Of a DNA stretch of 64,000 bases, positions 28,180 through 37,740 are shown piece after piece. Position 1 is the stretch's first letter, and each line of letters begins with the position of its first letter. Below the pieces are notes generated by a model. That model was not told the DNA's origin, did not search any database, and saw only the letters and a list, made by a program, of their open reading frames with translations. Origin of the DNA: an uncultured Acidimicrobiales bacterium (GTDB lineage: Bacteria > Actinomycetota > Acidimicrobiia > Acidimicrobiales > Aldehydirespiratoraceae). The stretch is taken from the NCBI GenBank assembly GCA_905480195.1, contig CAJQPN010000014.1:62001-126000 (forward strand), given 5' to 3'. Position numbers and translations under genes: made by a program.

Positions 28180-28518
28180 TCACCCGAGCAGTTCTGCGCC
28201 GTCCAGGACTACGAGCACCGTGAGCAGGCCGATAATCCCGACATTGATCGCAGTCATCGGCCACTTCCACTTGTGATCGGCTCGGTGGAAACGCCGGATC
28301 GAGACGAGGTTGGCCACGATGGCGGCGGCACCGATCGGCAGTCCGATCCACGGGCCGACTCCGGCCCCGAAGCCGATCAGCGGAAAGACGAACGGGATAA
28401 GGACGTAGGAAAAGGTGCACCGCACCGCCGAGATCAGAACCGATGTCGAGAAGGCCTTCTCGGCATCGACGCTGGCGATATCGGTCGTCGCGGAAGCCGG
28501 GTTCTCGACGTCGGTCAC
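28180..28518 (-). CDS. hypothetical small integral membrane protein
   Basis: GTG start; several TM segments (YVLIPFVFPLIGFGAGVGPWIGLPIGAAAIVANLV). Confidence 0.6.
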   Translation of the reverse strand: MTDVENPASATTDIASVDAEKAFSTSVLISAVRCTFSYVLIPFVFPLIGFGAGVGPWIGLPIGAAAIVANLVSIRRFHRADHKWKWPMTAINVGIIGLLTVLVVLDGAELLG

Positions 28519-28564
28519 GAGCCCCAACGGTAGCCGTGTCGAGGTCGCTAGCCTCGACCCGGAC

Positions 28565-29638
28565 ATGGAACGTTTCGGCTTCGTCGGTCTGCCCAATGCA
28601 GGCAAGTCCTCGCTCTACAACGCGCTCGCGGGCGGCGGCGCGCACGCTGCGCCTTATGCCTTTGCCACTACCGATCCCAACATCGGCGTCGCCAAGGTTC
28701 CTGACCGCCGCCTCGATCAACTCAGCGTGATGTCGCGCAGCAAGGCGACGATCCATGCGGCAGTGCAGTTCACCGATATCGGAGGGCTCGTCGAGGGTGC
28801 CAGCCAGGGGGAAGGCCTCGGCAACGCGTTTCTCAGCCACATTCGCGAGGTCGACGCGATCGTGTTCGTACTGCGTGCGTTCCCCGATGAAGACGTCCCC
28901 GGGCCGCAGGATCCACTCGAGCATCTTCGAGTGGTCGAGATCGAGCTAGCACTCGCTGATCTCGCCAGCGCCGAGAAGGCTCGCGACAAAACGCAGCGGA
29001 TGCTGAAGGGCGACAGCTCGCTGAGGCGCACCGTCGACTTGCTCACAAGGTGTGTCGATACGCTCGGCGAGGGCACGCCGCTCTACCGTGCCGGTCTTGA
29101 TGACGAGGACCGGGCCGAACTCAAGGAGTTCTTCTTCCTGACCAACAAACCGGTCATGGCTGTCCTCAACATCGGCGAAGATCAGATTGGCGACGAGGAT
29201 GCCATCGCTGCTCCCGTCCGAGCAGAACTCGAGGGTGCCGAGGTTGTGCCGCTGTCGGTGCAGCTTGAGGCCGAAGCTGCGGTGATGGCGCTCGAAGATC
29301 GGCAGGAGATGCTTGAGGCCTTGGGTCTCGGCGACGGTGCAGTACCTGCGTTCTTAACGTCGGCCTACCACATGCTCGGCCTTCGGACCTACCTCACGAC
29401 GGGTGAGAAAGAGTCGCGGGCGTGGACCTTCCGCGCTGGATCGACTGCCCCTGAGGCGGCCGGTGTGATTCACACTGACTTCCAACGGGGCTTCATCCGT
29501 GCCGAGACGATCCAGTGGGACCAACTTGTCCAAGCCGGGTCGTGGGCCGCTGCGCGCGAGGTTGGAAAGGTCCGCTCCGAAGGCAAGGACTATGTCGTCC
29601 AGGACGGTGACGTGATGGAGTTCCGGTTCAACGTCTGA
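28565..29638 (+). CDS. ychF: redox-regulated ATPase YchF (OBG-type)
   Basis: FVGLPNAGKSSLYNALAGG; ADENxxxPNIG-like; TGS domain GFIRAETIQWDQLV. Confidence 0.95.
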   Translation: MERFGFVGLPNAGKSSLYNALAGGGAHAAPYAFATTDPNIGVAKVPDRRLDQLSVMSRSKATIHAAVQFTDIGGLVEGASQGEGLGNAFLSHIREVDAIVFVLRAFPDEDVPGPQDPLEHLRVVEIELALADLASAEKARDKTQRMLKGDSSLRRTVDLLTRCVDTLGEGTPLYRAGLDDEDRAELKEFFFLTNKPVMAVLNIGEDQIGDEDAIAAPVRAELEGAEVVPLSVQLEAEAAVMALEDRQEMLEALGLGDGAVPAFLTSAYHMLGLRTYLTTGEKESRAWTFRAGSTAPEAAGVIHTDFQRGFIRAETIQWDQLVQAGSWAAAREVGKVRSEGKDYVVQDGDVMEFRFNV

Positions 29639-29669
29639 CGGCCCACGTCGCCAGGGTCAACGGTGTGAG

Positions 29670-30545
29670 TCAGCCCGTTTCTCCCTGCTGGACCGAGAAG
29701 ATCGACTGATAGGAGCCGTTGTACCAGTCAGGGGCGGCTGGCATGGTGCGACCCTCGATGGTAAGCGTTGGCGGCAGCGACCCTCGCACCAGCTGGTGAG
29801 CACTCCGGCCCGCTTTACCGTTCGTACCGACCCCGAGAAGAGGGTACGAGTCGGCCCGCGAGTAGGTCTGGAGGAGGAGTGGGCGTGAGCGATCCGAGCG
29901 GTTGACTGCAGAACCGTGCACGCAACAGCAGTTGTGCACGGTGACGCTGCCAGCTGGTCCCTTGAGATATGCGGCCCGGTCAACCGACGCGCGGGCGGTG
30001 TCGGCGTCGGACAGCGAGCCCGACCACGAGCCATCGGGATTGCGGAGGTCGTACAGCTCACCGGTATGGCTGCCGGGTACGACGCCCATCGGGCCCATGT
30101 CGTCGTCGACGACGTCGTCGAGGTACACGCCGATCGTGAGTGGCGAGAAGTCAGTGTGAGGCCAGAACTGGATGTCTTGGTGCCATTTGACCTCGTCTCC
30201 ACCGTCAGCCCACTTGATGTTGAGTTTGGAGTGGTGGAAGCGGACGTTCGGCCCGAGGAGTGCCTCGGCGAGGTCGGTGGCGGGACCGTCGAGCGCGAAT
30301 GCTGCAAACGCTGGATCGAGATCGACCGGCGAATGGATCCGTCGTAGACGCGGACGGTCTGATCGGTGATCGGGCTCGGTGTCGAAGCGTCTGTCTCCGG
30401 GCTCGGCGGCGCGCGACTCGTCGACGAGGCGATCCATCGCCTCGTTCAGTCGGCTTAGCCAGTGGGCATCGATGTGGCCCGGTAGAAGCAGAAAGCCATC
30501 GGCGACGTAGCGGTCGAGCGTCGCCGATTCGAGTACGAGAACCAT
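29670..30545 (-). CDS. phytanoyl-CoA dioxygenase family protein
   Basis: KWHQDIQFWPHTDFSPLTIGVYLDD; VHNCCCVHGSAVNRSDRSRPLLLQTY. Confidence 0.85.
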   Translation of the reverse strand: MVLVLESATLDRYVADGFLLLPGHIDAHWLSRLNEAMDRLVDESRAAEPGDRRFDTEPDHRSDRPRLRRIHSPVDLDPAFAAFALDGPATDLAEALLGPNVRFHHSKLNIKWADGGDEVKWHQDIQFWPHTDFSPLTIGVYLDDVVDDDMGPMGVVPGSHTGELYDLRNPDGSWSGSLSDADTARASVDRAAYLKGPAGSVTVHNCCCVHGSAVNRSDRSRPLLLQTYSRADSYPLLGVGTNGKAGRSAHQLVRGSLPPTLTIEGRTMPAAPDWYNGSYQSIFSVQQGETG

Positions 30546-30657
30546 TGCTACACGTTAGTGAACGAGTGCAGTCGGGGTTGTAACCGATCAGGACCCGGGA
30601 GTGTCGAAGGGACGGTGAGTGTTGCACTGAGGTCGAACGGTTCCGCTGCGTTTACAG

Positions 30658-30673
30658 CCTGCCGACCGGCAGG
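30658..30673. promoter_or_regulatory. palindromic candidate operator CCTGCC-GACC-GGCAGG
   Basis: Perfect 6-bp arms 15 bp upstream of the desaturase start codon. Confidence 0.45.
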
Positions 30674-30688
30674 TAGGCTTTCAAGATC

Positions 30689-31627
30689 ATGACGGTGATT
30701 CCCGACCTCCATCTGCGCGAAGCGCTAGCTGAGACGGCCGAGAAGCTGCTCGACCGCCACATTGAGACAGCACAGGAGTGGCATCCCCACACCTACATCC
30801 CGTGGAGTGCCGCAGCGGACTTCCCCGAGGGCTATGAGTGGTCGCCCGAGGAGGCGAACGTTCCGAGCGCCGTGCGGAGCGCCCTGTTCGTGAACGTGCT
30901 GACCGAAGACAACCTGCCCTACTACTTCCGCGATATCGAACGAATGATGGGCCGAGAAGGGGCCTGGGGCGAGTGGGTGCGCCGGTGGACTGCTGAGGAA
31001 GGGCGCCACGGCATCGTGATCAACGGGTACCTCATGGCCACTCGGTCTCTTGACCCGGTCGAACTCGAGCGGGGCCGAATGGCGCAGGTTCAGAGCGGAC
31101 AGGTGCCCGAGCCGCCCTCGTTGACCGAGGGCCTTGCCTACGTGACGTTGCAGGAACTTGCAACGCGTATCAGTCACTTCAACACGGGGAATATGCTCGA
31201 CGATCCGGCAGGCAAGGCCGTGATGCGACGCGTGGCCGCCGACGAGAACCTGCACTACCTCTTCTACCGTGACGCCATGCAGGCGATCTTCGAGATTGAC
31301 CCGTCGGCGGCGGTCATCGCAGTGAACAAGCAGGTTCAGGAGTTCAAGATGCCGGGTACGGGCATCCCGGGTTTCGCGGCCCACGCAAAGGCGATCGCTG
31401 AAGCTGGTATCTACGACTTTGCGATCCACCACGACAAGATCCTGAAGCCGGTGGTCCTGCGCGACTGGGCGATCGAGTCGATCGAGGGTCTCTCGCCGGA
31501 AGCCGAAGAGGCACGCGAAGCGCTTGTGACGCAAATCGGCCGTATCGGCATGCTCGGGCACCGCTTGGCCGAACGCCGCCAGAAGCGGGCTGCGGCGCAG
31601 TCCGACCGAGAACCAGTCAGCGCCTGA
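30689..31627 (+). CDS. acyl-ACP desaturase
   Basis: WTAEEGRHGIVINGYL and AADENLHYLFYRD diiron motifs of plant-type acyl-ACP desaturases. Confidence 0.93.
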   Translation: MTVIPDLHLREALAETAEKLLDRHIETAQEWHPHTYIPWSAAADFPEGYEWSPEEANVPSAVRSALFVNVLTEDNLPYYFRDIERMMGREGAWGEWVRRWTAEEGRHGIVINGYLMATRSLDPVELERGRMAQVQSGQVPEPPSLTEGLAYVTLQELATRISHFNTGNMLDDPAGKAVMRRVAADENLHYLFYRDAMQAIFEIDPSAAVIAVNKQVQEFKMPGTGIPGFAAHAKAIAEAGIYDFAIHHDKILKPVVLRDWAIESIEGLSPEAEEAREALVTQIGRIGMLGHRLAERRQKRAAAQSDREPVSA

Positions 31628-31684
31628 TTCCTTGGCAGCTTTCAGCGGTGGGTGCTGGAGCACCACCGCGGTTAGCGTCGGGGC

Positions 31685-32017
31685 ATGGCCTGGCTGGTGC
31701 ATGAGGGGCGCGTGATCGCCTCGTTGGAGATCGCCGAAAGCCGCAAGAACCGCCGTCGGGGCTTGCTGGGGCGGGAGGGCATTGAGGGCGCGCTCTTGCT
31801 GCGACCGGCGCGCGGCGTTCACACGATCCGGATGCGATTTGCGCTCGACGTCGCCCATCTCGATGGCAATCTTCGGGTGCTTTCCATCACGACGATGGCC
31901 CCGGGCCGTGTCGGCAAGTGGTCGCCCCGGGCTGGTGCGGTGCTCGAGGCCGAGGCCGGTTCATTTCGACGTTGGGGCGTCGAGCGAGGCATGCAACTCG
32001 AGATCTGCGTCGAATGA
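31685..32017 (+). CDS. DUF192 family protein
   Basis: KNRRRGLLGREGIEGALLLRPARGVHTIRMRFALDVAHLD. Confidence 0.8.
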   Translation: MAWLVHEGRVIASLEIAESRKNRRRGLLGREGIEGALLLRPARGVHTIRMRFALDVAHLDGNLRVLSITTMAPGRVGKWSPRAGAVLEAEAGSFRRWGVERGMQLEICVE

Positions 32018-32838
32018 GCGGCGTGCTGACCCTCGTCGCCACCCCGATTGGCAACCTCGGTGACCTGTCTCCCCGGGCCAGTGAGGCGCTCGCGAGCGCC
32101 GACCTGGTCTGTTGCGAGGACACAAGACGCACCGGTTCACTGCTCAAACACGCTGGCGTGCGTGCCGCAGAACTGAAGCGGGTTGACGAGCACACGGAGT
32201 TCGACGCGATCCCCGTCGTGCTCAACCGACTTGCCGCAGGCGAACGGGTCGTGTTGGTGAGCGATGCAGGCACGCCGGGGGTCAGCGATCCTGGTGAGCG
32301 CCTCGTCGCGGCAGCGGTCGCAGCCGGACACGAGGTCACGACGGTTCCGGGCCCAGTGGCCGCGATCGCCGCCCTGGTGGCTTCGGGGCTCCCCACCGGC
32401 CGATTCGTCTTCGAAGGGTTCCTCGCTCGCAGGGGCCGGCTCCGAGATGACCAAGTCGAGGCGATTGCAGCGGAACGTCGCACTGTCATCTTGTATGAAT
32501 CACCGAAACGAGTGGCCGCCACCCTGGCACTGCTCGCCGAGCACTGCGGCGCCGACCGCCGAGCTGTCGTCGCTCGCGAGCTCACCAAGCTTCACGAGGA
32601 ACTCCGGCGCGGAACGCTCGCGGAGTTGGCCGAGTGGGCTGGTGACGGCGTAAAGGGTGAGGTCGTGGTGGTTATCGATGGTGCGCCCGGTCCAGGAGAA
32701 CTCGACGATGCGCAGATCGTCGACCGCCTCTCTGCTGCACTCTCGGAAGGTGTCAGTCGGCGCGAGGCGATCGACACCGTAGTGGCTGAGACCGGAGCGA
32801 AGAAGCGGAGGGTCTACGACCTCGCATTGGAGCTCTGA
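32014..32838 (+). CDS. rsmI: 16S rRNA (cytidine(1402)-2'-O)-methyltransferase
   Basis: LVATPIGNLGDLSPRA, CEDTRRTGSLL, VSDAGTPGVSDPG. Confidence 0.95.
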   Translation: MSGVLTLVATPIGNLGDLSPRASEALASADLVCCEDTRRTGSLLKHAGVRAAELKRVDEHTEFDAIPVVLNRLAAGERVVLVSDAGTPGVSDPGERLVAAAVAAGHEVTTVPGPVAAIAALVASGLPTGRFVFEGFLARRGRLRDDQVEAIAAERRTVILYESPKRVAATLALLAEHCGADRRAVVARELTKLHEELRRGTLAELAEWAGDGVKGEVVVVIDGAPGPGELDDAQIVDRLSAALSEGVSRREAIDTVVAETGAKKRRVYDLALEL

Positions 32839-33220
32839 TGCAGTCCTCCGTGAACGAGCGGTGGAAGCTCGAAGAATCTGCAGGTCCTGTCCCCGCCGAC
32901 GGCGTCGAGGTCGACGTTCAGGCAACGTCTGGAGGCTCCGTGCTCCTCGTCTTTCTCGCGAGGCCTTGACTCGGCTGAAGATGACTCCGGCGGGGTTTGG
33001 TTCTTGGACTCTCGAGTTGTGGCCCTGGTTGGTCGGGCCAGGCAGTTCCGTGTGCAGTCGTTCGAGTTCCCCGGGCGGGCGATGACACCCTTCGGTCACG
33101 AGATCGTCACTGCGAAGGAAGTGACCGCCGAGGATGTGAGCCCGATTTTCGGTTCCGTTCGGGAGTCCATGATTAGGGTAGTCATGCTGTCTTTTCTCGT
33201 GAATACCCCTAGCTTTCGGC

Positions 33221-33254
33221 CGCGATGACAAGGTTTTCGCGATGACAAGGTTTT
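33221..33254. repeat. perfect 17-bp tandem duplication (CGCGATGACAAGGTTTT x2)
   Basis: Copies at 33221-33237 and 33238-33254, directly read. Confidence 0.95.
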
Positions 33255-33293
33255 GTTGTTCGACTGTAAAGAAATCAGTGAATTGGAGTCGTT

Positions 33294-33677
33294 ATGTCTG
33301 ATTACACGTCCAGCTTCTGTTTGTCGCGCGGGAAGGACGCGCACTTCGAACCCATGCACGGATACCGAGACTGGTTGAAGATCCGGGATCTCGGTCTCAG
33401 TGGCGCGACTGATGGCAAGTACGACGCTTGGGTGACTCGTGCGAACGACATGGGTGGGAGCACGGGTCGCCACTACCACAACTACGACTTCCAGATCATG
33501 TACGTGACCCGCGGCTGGGTGAAGATGTACTACGAGGGACAAGGGGAAATGCTTCTCGAGGCGGGAGACTTCGTCTTTCACCCGCCTCAGCATGTTCACG
33601 ATTTCATGGATTACTCCGAGGACATCGAGATCTTTGAACTCGCCTCACCTGCCGACCACAGCTCGATCGACCTGTAG
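33294..33677 (+). CDS. cupin domain protein
   Basis: GRHYHNYDFQIMYVTRGWVKMYYEGQGEMLLEAGDFVFHPPQHVHDF. Confidence 0.85.
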   Translation: MSDYTSSFCLSRGKDAHFEPMHGYRDWLKIRDLGLSGATDGKYDAWVTRANDMGGSTGRHYHNYDFQIMYVTRGWVKMYYEGQGEMLLEAGDFVFHPPQHVHDFMDYSEDIEIFELASPADHSSIDL

Positions 33678-33870
33678 CGCTGGGGCTGGGGCCAACCCCG
33701 ATGACCTGGCCCTTCGTTCCTGGCGTAAAGAATTTCGTGACCGAAAAGTTTGAGCCTTGCGGGTGGACAGACGAGATCTTGGCCGTAGCCCACGGGTCGG
33801 ATCCTTGTTGTTGCGCCGGGTGTGTGGACCCAGGAACGTGGTGTCACACCTGCTCCGTACCATCCGCGGT

Positions 33871-35193
33871 GTGGACCCTGTGATCGTGATCCCCCTCCTT
33901 CTCACCCTCCTCCTCGTAGCGGGCATCGGTGTCGGTACCGGCCTGTGGTTCGCTCGCGCACGGCGGGGGTTCGAGGCTGCAACTGTCGACCGGCTCGCCG
34001 CTGAGTTGTCCGCCCGCCAGCAGGCGCAGGTTGACGGTGTTGTCGAGCGAGTGGTGGCTGTTGCAGGCGAGAGCTTCGACAGCCGTCTGCAGACGGGGGC
34101 AGCCGAACTCGACCTACGCCGCGAAGCGATCGAGCAGCGGCTCGAGCATGCCTTTACGGCCATGGTCGACAAGGTCGAGTCGGTGGACAAGCTCGTTGCT
34201 GAAAAGGTCGGCGGCATGTCCGACACCGTCGGCGAGCGGGTTGGTGGCATGTCGAAGCAGATGGGTCAGCAGGTACAGGTGATGAACTGCGAACTCACCC
34301 AACTGCGGTCCCTCGTCGCTCAACTGCAGAAGGAGCGCGCCCAGCAGCACGGACAGTTCGTCGAGTCGCTTGAGGCGGCGACACGTCAGCAGAAGGTGTT
34401 GGCCGAGACCACCGGACACCTACGCGATGCGCTGGCGAGTCCGCAGACCCGCGGTCAGTGGGGTGAGCGTATGGCCGAGGACGTCCTGCGATCTGCCGGC
34501 ATGCGCGAGGGCGTCAACTATCGAAAGCAGCAGATGATCAAGGGCGGCACCAAGCCTGACTTCACCTTCCTGTTGCCCGACGACAACCAGCTCCACATGG
34601 ACGTGAAGTTCCCGGTCACCAACTATCTCCGATATCTCGAGGCGTCCTCGGCTTCGGAAGCTGCCGAGTTGCGCGAACGCTTTCTTCGCGACGTTCGTGA
34701 TCGGGTCAAGGAACTCGATGGCCGCGGTTACGCCGCCGGCGACTCCACCGTCGGTTACCTACTGCTGTTCATTCCGAACGAGAGCGTCTACGGCTTCATC
34801 CACGAAAACGACTCGACGCTGCTCGACGACGCGCTTGCACAGCGGGTCGTGCTGTGTTCACCGACCACGCTGTTCGCAGTACTCGGTGTCATCCGGCAGG
34901 CGATGGACGCCTTCGCAGTCGAACGTGCCAGCGAAGAGATCCTGCAGTGTCTCGGCGGATTCGGCGAGCAGTGGCGAAAGTTCTCCGAGCAGATTGACAG
35001 GGTCGACCGTCACCTCGACACCCTCACCCGCAGCTTTGGTGAGCTGTCCGGCACCCGCCGCCGCCAGCTCGAACGGCAACTTGATCGCATCGACGATGTG
35101 CGATCCCGCAACGGGGTCGGCGATGAATCTTCGGTCCTCGGCGAAACGTCGCTCCCCGCACTACGAGAGGTGGCCGACCGCAGCGCTGGCTAG
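33871..35193 (+). CDS. rmuC: DNA recombination protein RmuC
   Basis: N-terminal TM, coiled coil, RGQWGERMAEDVLRSAGMREGVNYRKQ, PDFTFLLPDDNQLHMDVKFP. Confidence 0.93.
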   Translation: MDPVIVIPLLLTLLLVAGIGVGTGLWFARARRGFEAATVDRLAAELSARQQAQVDGVVERVVAVAGESFDSRLQTGAAELDLRREAIEQRLEHAFTAMVDKVESVDKLVAEKVGGMSDTVGERVGGMSKQMGQQVQVMNCELTQLRSLVAQLQKERAQQHGQFVESLEAATRQQKVLAETTGHLRDALASPQTRGQWGERMAEDVLRSAGMREGVNYRKQQMIKGGTKPDFTFLLPDDNQLHMDVKFPVTNYLRYLEASSASEAAELRERFLRDVRDRVKELDGRGYAAGDSTVGYLLLFIPNESVYGFIHENDSTLLDDALAQRVVLCSPTTLFAVLGVIRQAMDAFAVERASEEILQCLGGFGEQWRKFSEQIDRVDRHLDTLTRSFGELSGTRRRQLERQLDRIDDVRSRNGVGDESSVLGETSLPALREVADRSAG

Positions 35194-35214
35194 CCACCGG
35201 TAACCTCAGCACCA

Positions 35215-36864
35215 ATGAGCACCCCCGTACTCGTCGCTGTTGCGTGGCCCTATGCCTCAGGGTCTCGTCATCTTGGGCACATCTCTGGCGCGTACCTTCC
35301 TGCCGATGTGTTCGCTCGCCACCAGCGTCTGGTGGGAAACGACGTCTTGATGGTCAGCGGCTCCGACGTGCACGGAACTCCGATCACGGTTCGCGCCGAC
35401 GATGAGGGTGTCACCCCCCAAGACATCGCCGACCGGTATCACCACGAGTTCCTCCGCCAGTGGGATGCGCTCGGCATCAGCTGGGACAACTACACAACGA
35501 CTGGTACGCCTCATCACGCACGGGTCACGCAGGAAATGTTTCTCGAGCAACTCCAAAGCGGGCACATCGACAAGCGCACCAGTGAACAGTTCTACGATCC
35601 GGACGCCGGGCGATTCCTGCCCGACCGCTATATCGAGGGCACGTGCCCACATTGTTCCTATGAGGACGCTCGTGGCGACCAGTGTGACAATTGTGGCCGC
35701 ACGCTCGATCCCACCGATCTGATCGAGCCCCGATCGAAGCTCTCACGAGCCACTCCGGTGCTCCGCGAGACCGAGCACTTCTACTTTCGCTACTCCGATT
35801 TCACCGACGAGATCAGTGCCTACCTCGGTTCCAAATCCGACTGGCGTCCGCACGTACTGAATTTCGTGCGGAGCTGGGTCGATGAAGAGGGCCTGCTCGA
35901 CCGAGCGATCACCCGCGATCTCGACTGGGGGGTCGAGCTCCCGGTCGACGACCTCGGTCCCGGCAAGCGCATCTACGTCTGGTACGACGCAGTGATTGGT
36001 TATCTGTCGGCCAGCCAGGAATGGGCGAGCAACACCGCCGACGTCGACCAGTGGCGAAACTGGTGGTACAACCCCGATAGCCGCCACGTGTACTTCATCG
36101 GCAAGGACAACATTCCGTTCCACTGCCTGTTCTGGCCGGCGCAACTGCTTGGTTACGACCGCGACATCCATTTGCCCGACGACGTGCCGGCCAATCAGTA
36201 CGTAACGTTCAAGGGTGGCAAGGCTTCGGCGAGTCGGGGCATTGGCCTCACTATCGATCAAGGGCTCGAACTGTTCCAGGTCGACGGCTTGCGCTACGCC
36301 CTGGCGGCGAGTCTTCCCGAACAGGCCGACACCGACATCTCGATAGAAGAAATCGCCCGGCGGATCAATGAAGAACTCGTGGCGACATGGGGCAACCTCG
36401 TCAATCGAGTGTTGTCGATGATCAACAAGAACTTCGGCGAGCAGCCGCCAGTCGAGGGCCGAACCGCTGACGACGACGCGGTGCTCGCTGCGGTCGATCG
36501 TGCGCTTGACACTGCGAACGACCACATTGCCAAGGTTGAACTTCGGGCTGGCCTTCGGGCAGCGATGGATGCTGCCCAAGCCGTGAACGCCTATCTGAAC
36601 GCCACCGAGCCGTGGAAGGTCGTGAAAGACGATCGGGCGCGCGGTGGCGTTGTGCTCGGTACAGCGCTCGACGCCATCAACGGTGCTCGCGTGGCGTTCG
36701 CTCCGTACTTGCCGTTCAGCGCAGCTGCGCTCGACGAGTTGCTCGGGCCGGTGACTGCGTGGGAGCGGATGCCGGTGCCGACTGGAACCGTGATCGAAAA
36801 GCCGACACCGCTGTTCACCAAGGTCGACCTCGACACCCTGCTGGCCGATGATGGCAGCCACTGA
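35215..36864 (+). CDS. metG: methionyl-tRNA synthetase
   Basis: HLGH (HIGH), CPHC/CDNC zinc knuckle, GGKASASRG (KMSKS position), WGNLVNRVLSM. Confidence 0.95.
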   Translation: MSTPVLVAVAWPYASGSRHLGHISGAYLPADVFARHQRLVGNDVLMVSGSDVHGTPITVRADDEGVTPQDIADRYHHEFLRQWDALGISWDNYTTTGTPHHARVTQEMFLEQLQSGHIDKRTSEQFYDPDAGRFLPDRYIEGTCPHCSYEDARGDQCDNCGRTLDPTDLIEPRSKLSRATPVLRETEHFYFRYSDFTDEISAYLGSKSDWRPHVLNFVRSWVDEEGLLDRAITRDLDWGVELPVDDLGPGKRIYVWYDAVIGYLSASQEWASNTADVDQWRNWWYNPDSRHVYFIGKDNIPFHCLFWPAQLLGYDRDIHLPDDVPANQYVTFKGGKASASRGIGLTIDQGLELFQVDGLRYALAASLPEQADTDISIEEIARRINEELVATWGNLVNRVLSMINKNFGEQPPVEGRTADDDAVLAAVDRALDTANDHIAKVELRAGLRAAMDAAQAVNAYLNATEPWKVVKDDRARGGVVLGTALDAINGARVAFAPYLPFSAAALDELLGPVTAWERMPVPTGTVIEKPTPLFTKVDLDTLLADDGSH

Positions 36865-37660
36865 GTCGGAGATCTCGGTGCGCTGGATCGATCAGCACTG
36901 TCACCTCGAATCCGGCGCGAGCGGTGCAGAGCAGGTTGCACTCGCCAATGAAGCAGGCGTTGACCGTATGGTCACGGTCGGATGTCATCTCGAGCAGTCG
37001 CAGCAGATGGCGGCGATTGCAGCCGAACATGACGGGGTCTACGCGACCGCCGGGGTGCACCCTCACGACTCGAAGCAAGGGCTCGCCGGTATCGAGGATC
37101 TGCTTCAGCTGCCGCAGGTGGTCGCAGTCGGGGAGGCCGGCCTCGATTTCCACTACGACCATTCGCCGCGCTCGACCCAACGTACGGTGTTCGCAGCGCA
37201 GATCCAGATGGCGCATCGTCATCGCCTGCCGCTCGTGATCCACTCTCGTTCGGCTTGGGACGAAACGTTCGAGATCCTCGATTACGAGGGCGTGCCCGAG
37301 CGCACCGTGTTCCACTGCTTCACCGGTGGCCCCGATGAAGCACGCGAGGCGCTCGCCAGGGACTGTCTGGTTTCGTTTAGCGGCATCGTTACCTTCCCGA
37401 GTGGTCAAGATTTGCGTGAAGCAGCTGCGATTTGTCCACTCGACCGGTTGCTGATCGAGACCGATTCACCGTATCTGTCGCCGGTTCCACACCGAGGAAA
37501 ACCGAATCGGCCCGCACTCGTCCCGCTGGTGGGGGAGAAGATCGCCGAGGTGAAGGACGTGCCGGTTGAAGACGTCGCCGCTGCGACATGGGTCACCGCA
37601 GCCTCGTTCTACGATCTTGATGCGGTTGACCTTGCCAAGGCGGAGTCAATGGCTGACTGA
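36848..37660 (+). CDS. tatD: TatD family metal-dependent deoxyribonuclease
   Basis: IDQHCHLE, GVHPHD, GEAGLDFHY, IETDSPYLSP. Confidence 0.93.
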   Translation: MMAATESEISVRWIDQHCHLESGASGAEQVALANEAGVDRMVTVGCHLEQSQQMAAIAAEHDGVYATAGVHPHDSKQGLAGIEDLLQLPQVVAVGEAGLDFHYDHSPRSTQRTVFAAQIQMAHRHRLPLVIHSRSAWDETFEILDYEGVPERTVFHCFTGGPDEAREALARDCLVSFSGIVTFPSGQDLREAAAICPLDRLLIETDSPYLSPVPHRGKPNRPALVPLVGEKIAEVKDVPVEDVAAATWVTAASFYDLDAVDLAKAESMAD

Positions 37661-37740
37661 GGAGTGCGGACCTGCGCCGTTGACCAGGAGGCGCATCTCG
37701 CAACATTGCGTTTGTGTTACGGCAGCCGTAGCGTTCATCC

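Noticed and set aside
33004-33228. Short ORF with EIVTAKEVTAEDV, similar to NVTTKEVTADGA at about 40915 (possible repeated micro-gene or HTH fragment)
   Set aside because: Similarity is about a dozen residues, the frames differ in context and the second lies across the ispE stop; likely coincidence.
33087-33745. 11-bp inverted repeat TTCGGTCACGA/TCGTGACCGAA flanking the cupin gene, considered as mobile-element ends
   Set aside because: Too short, no transposase, no target-site duplication seen; expected by chance at this scale.
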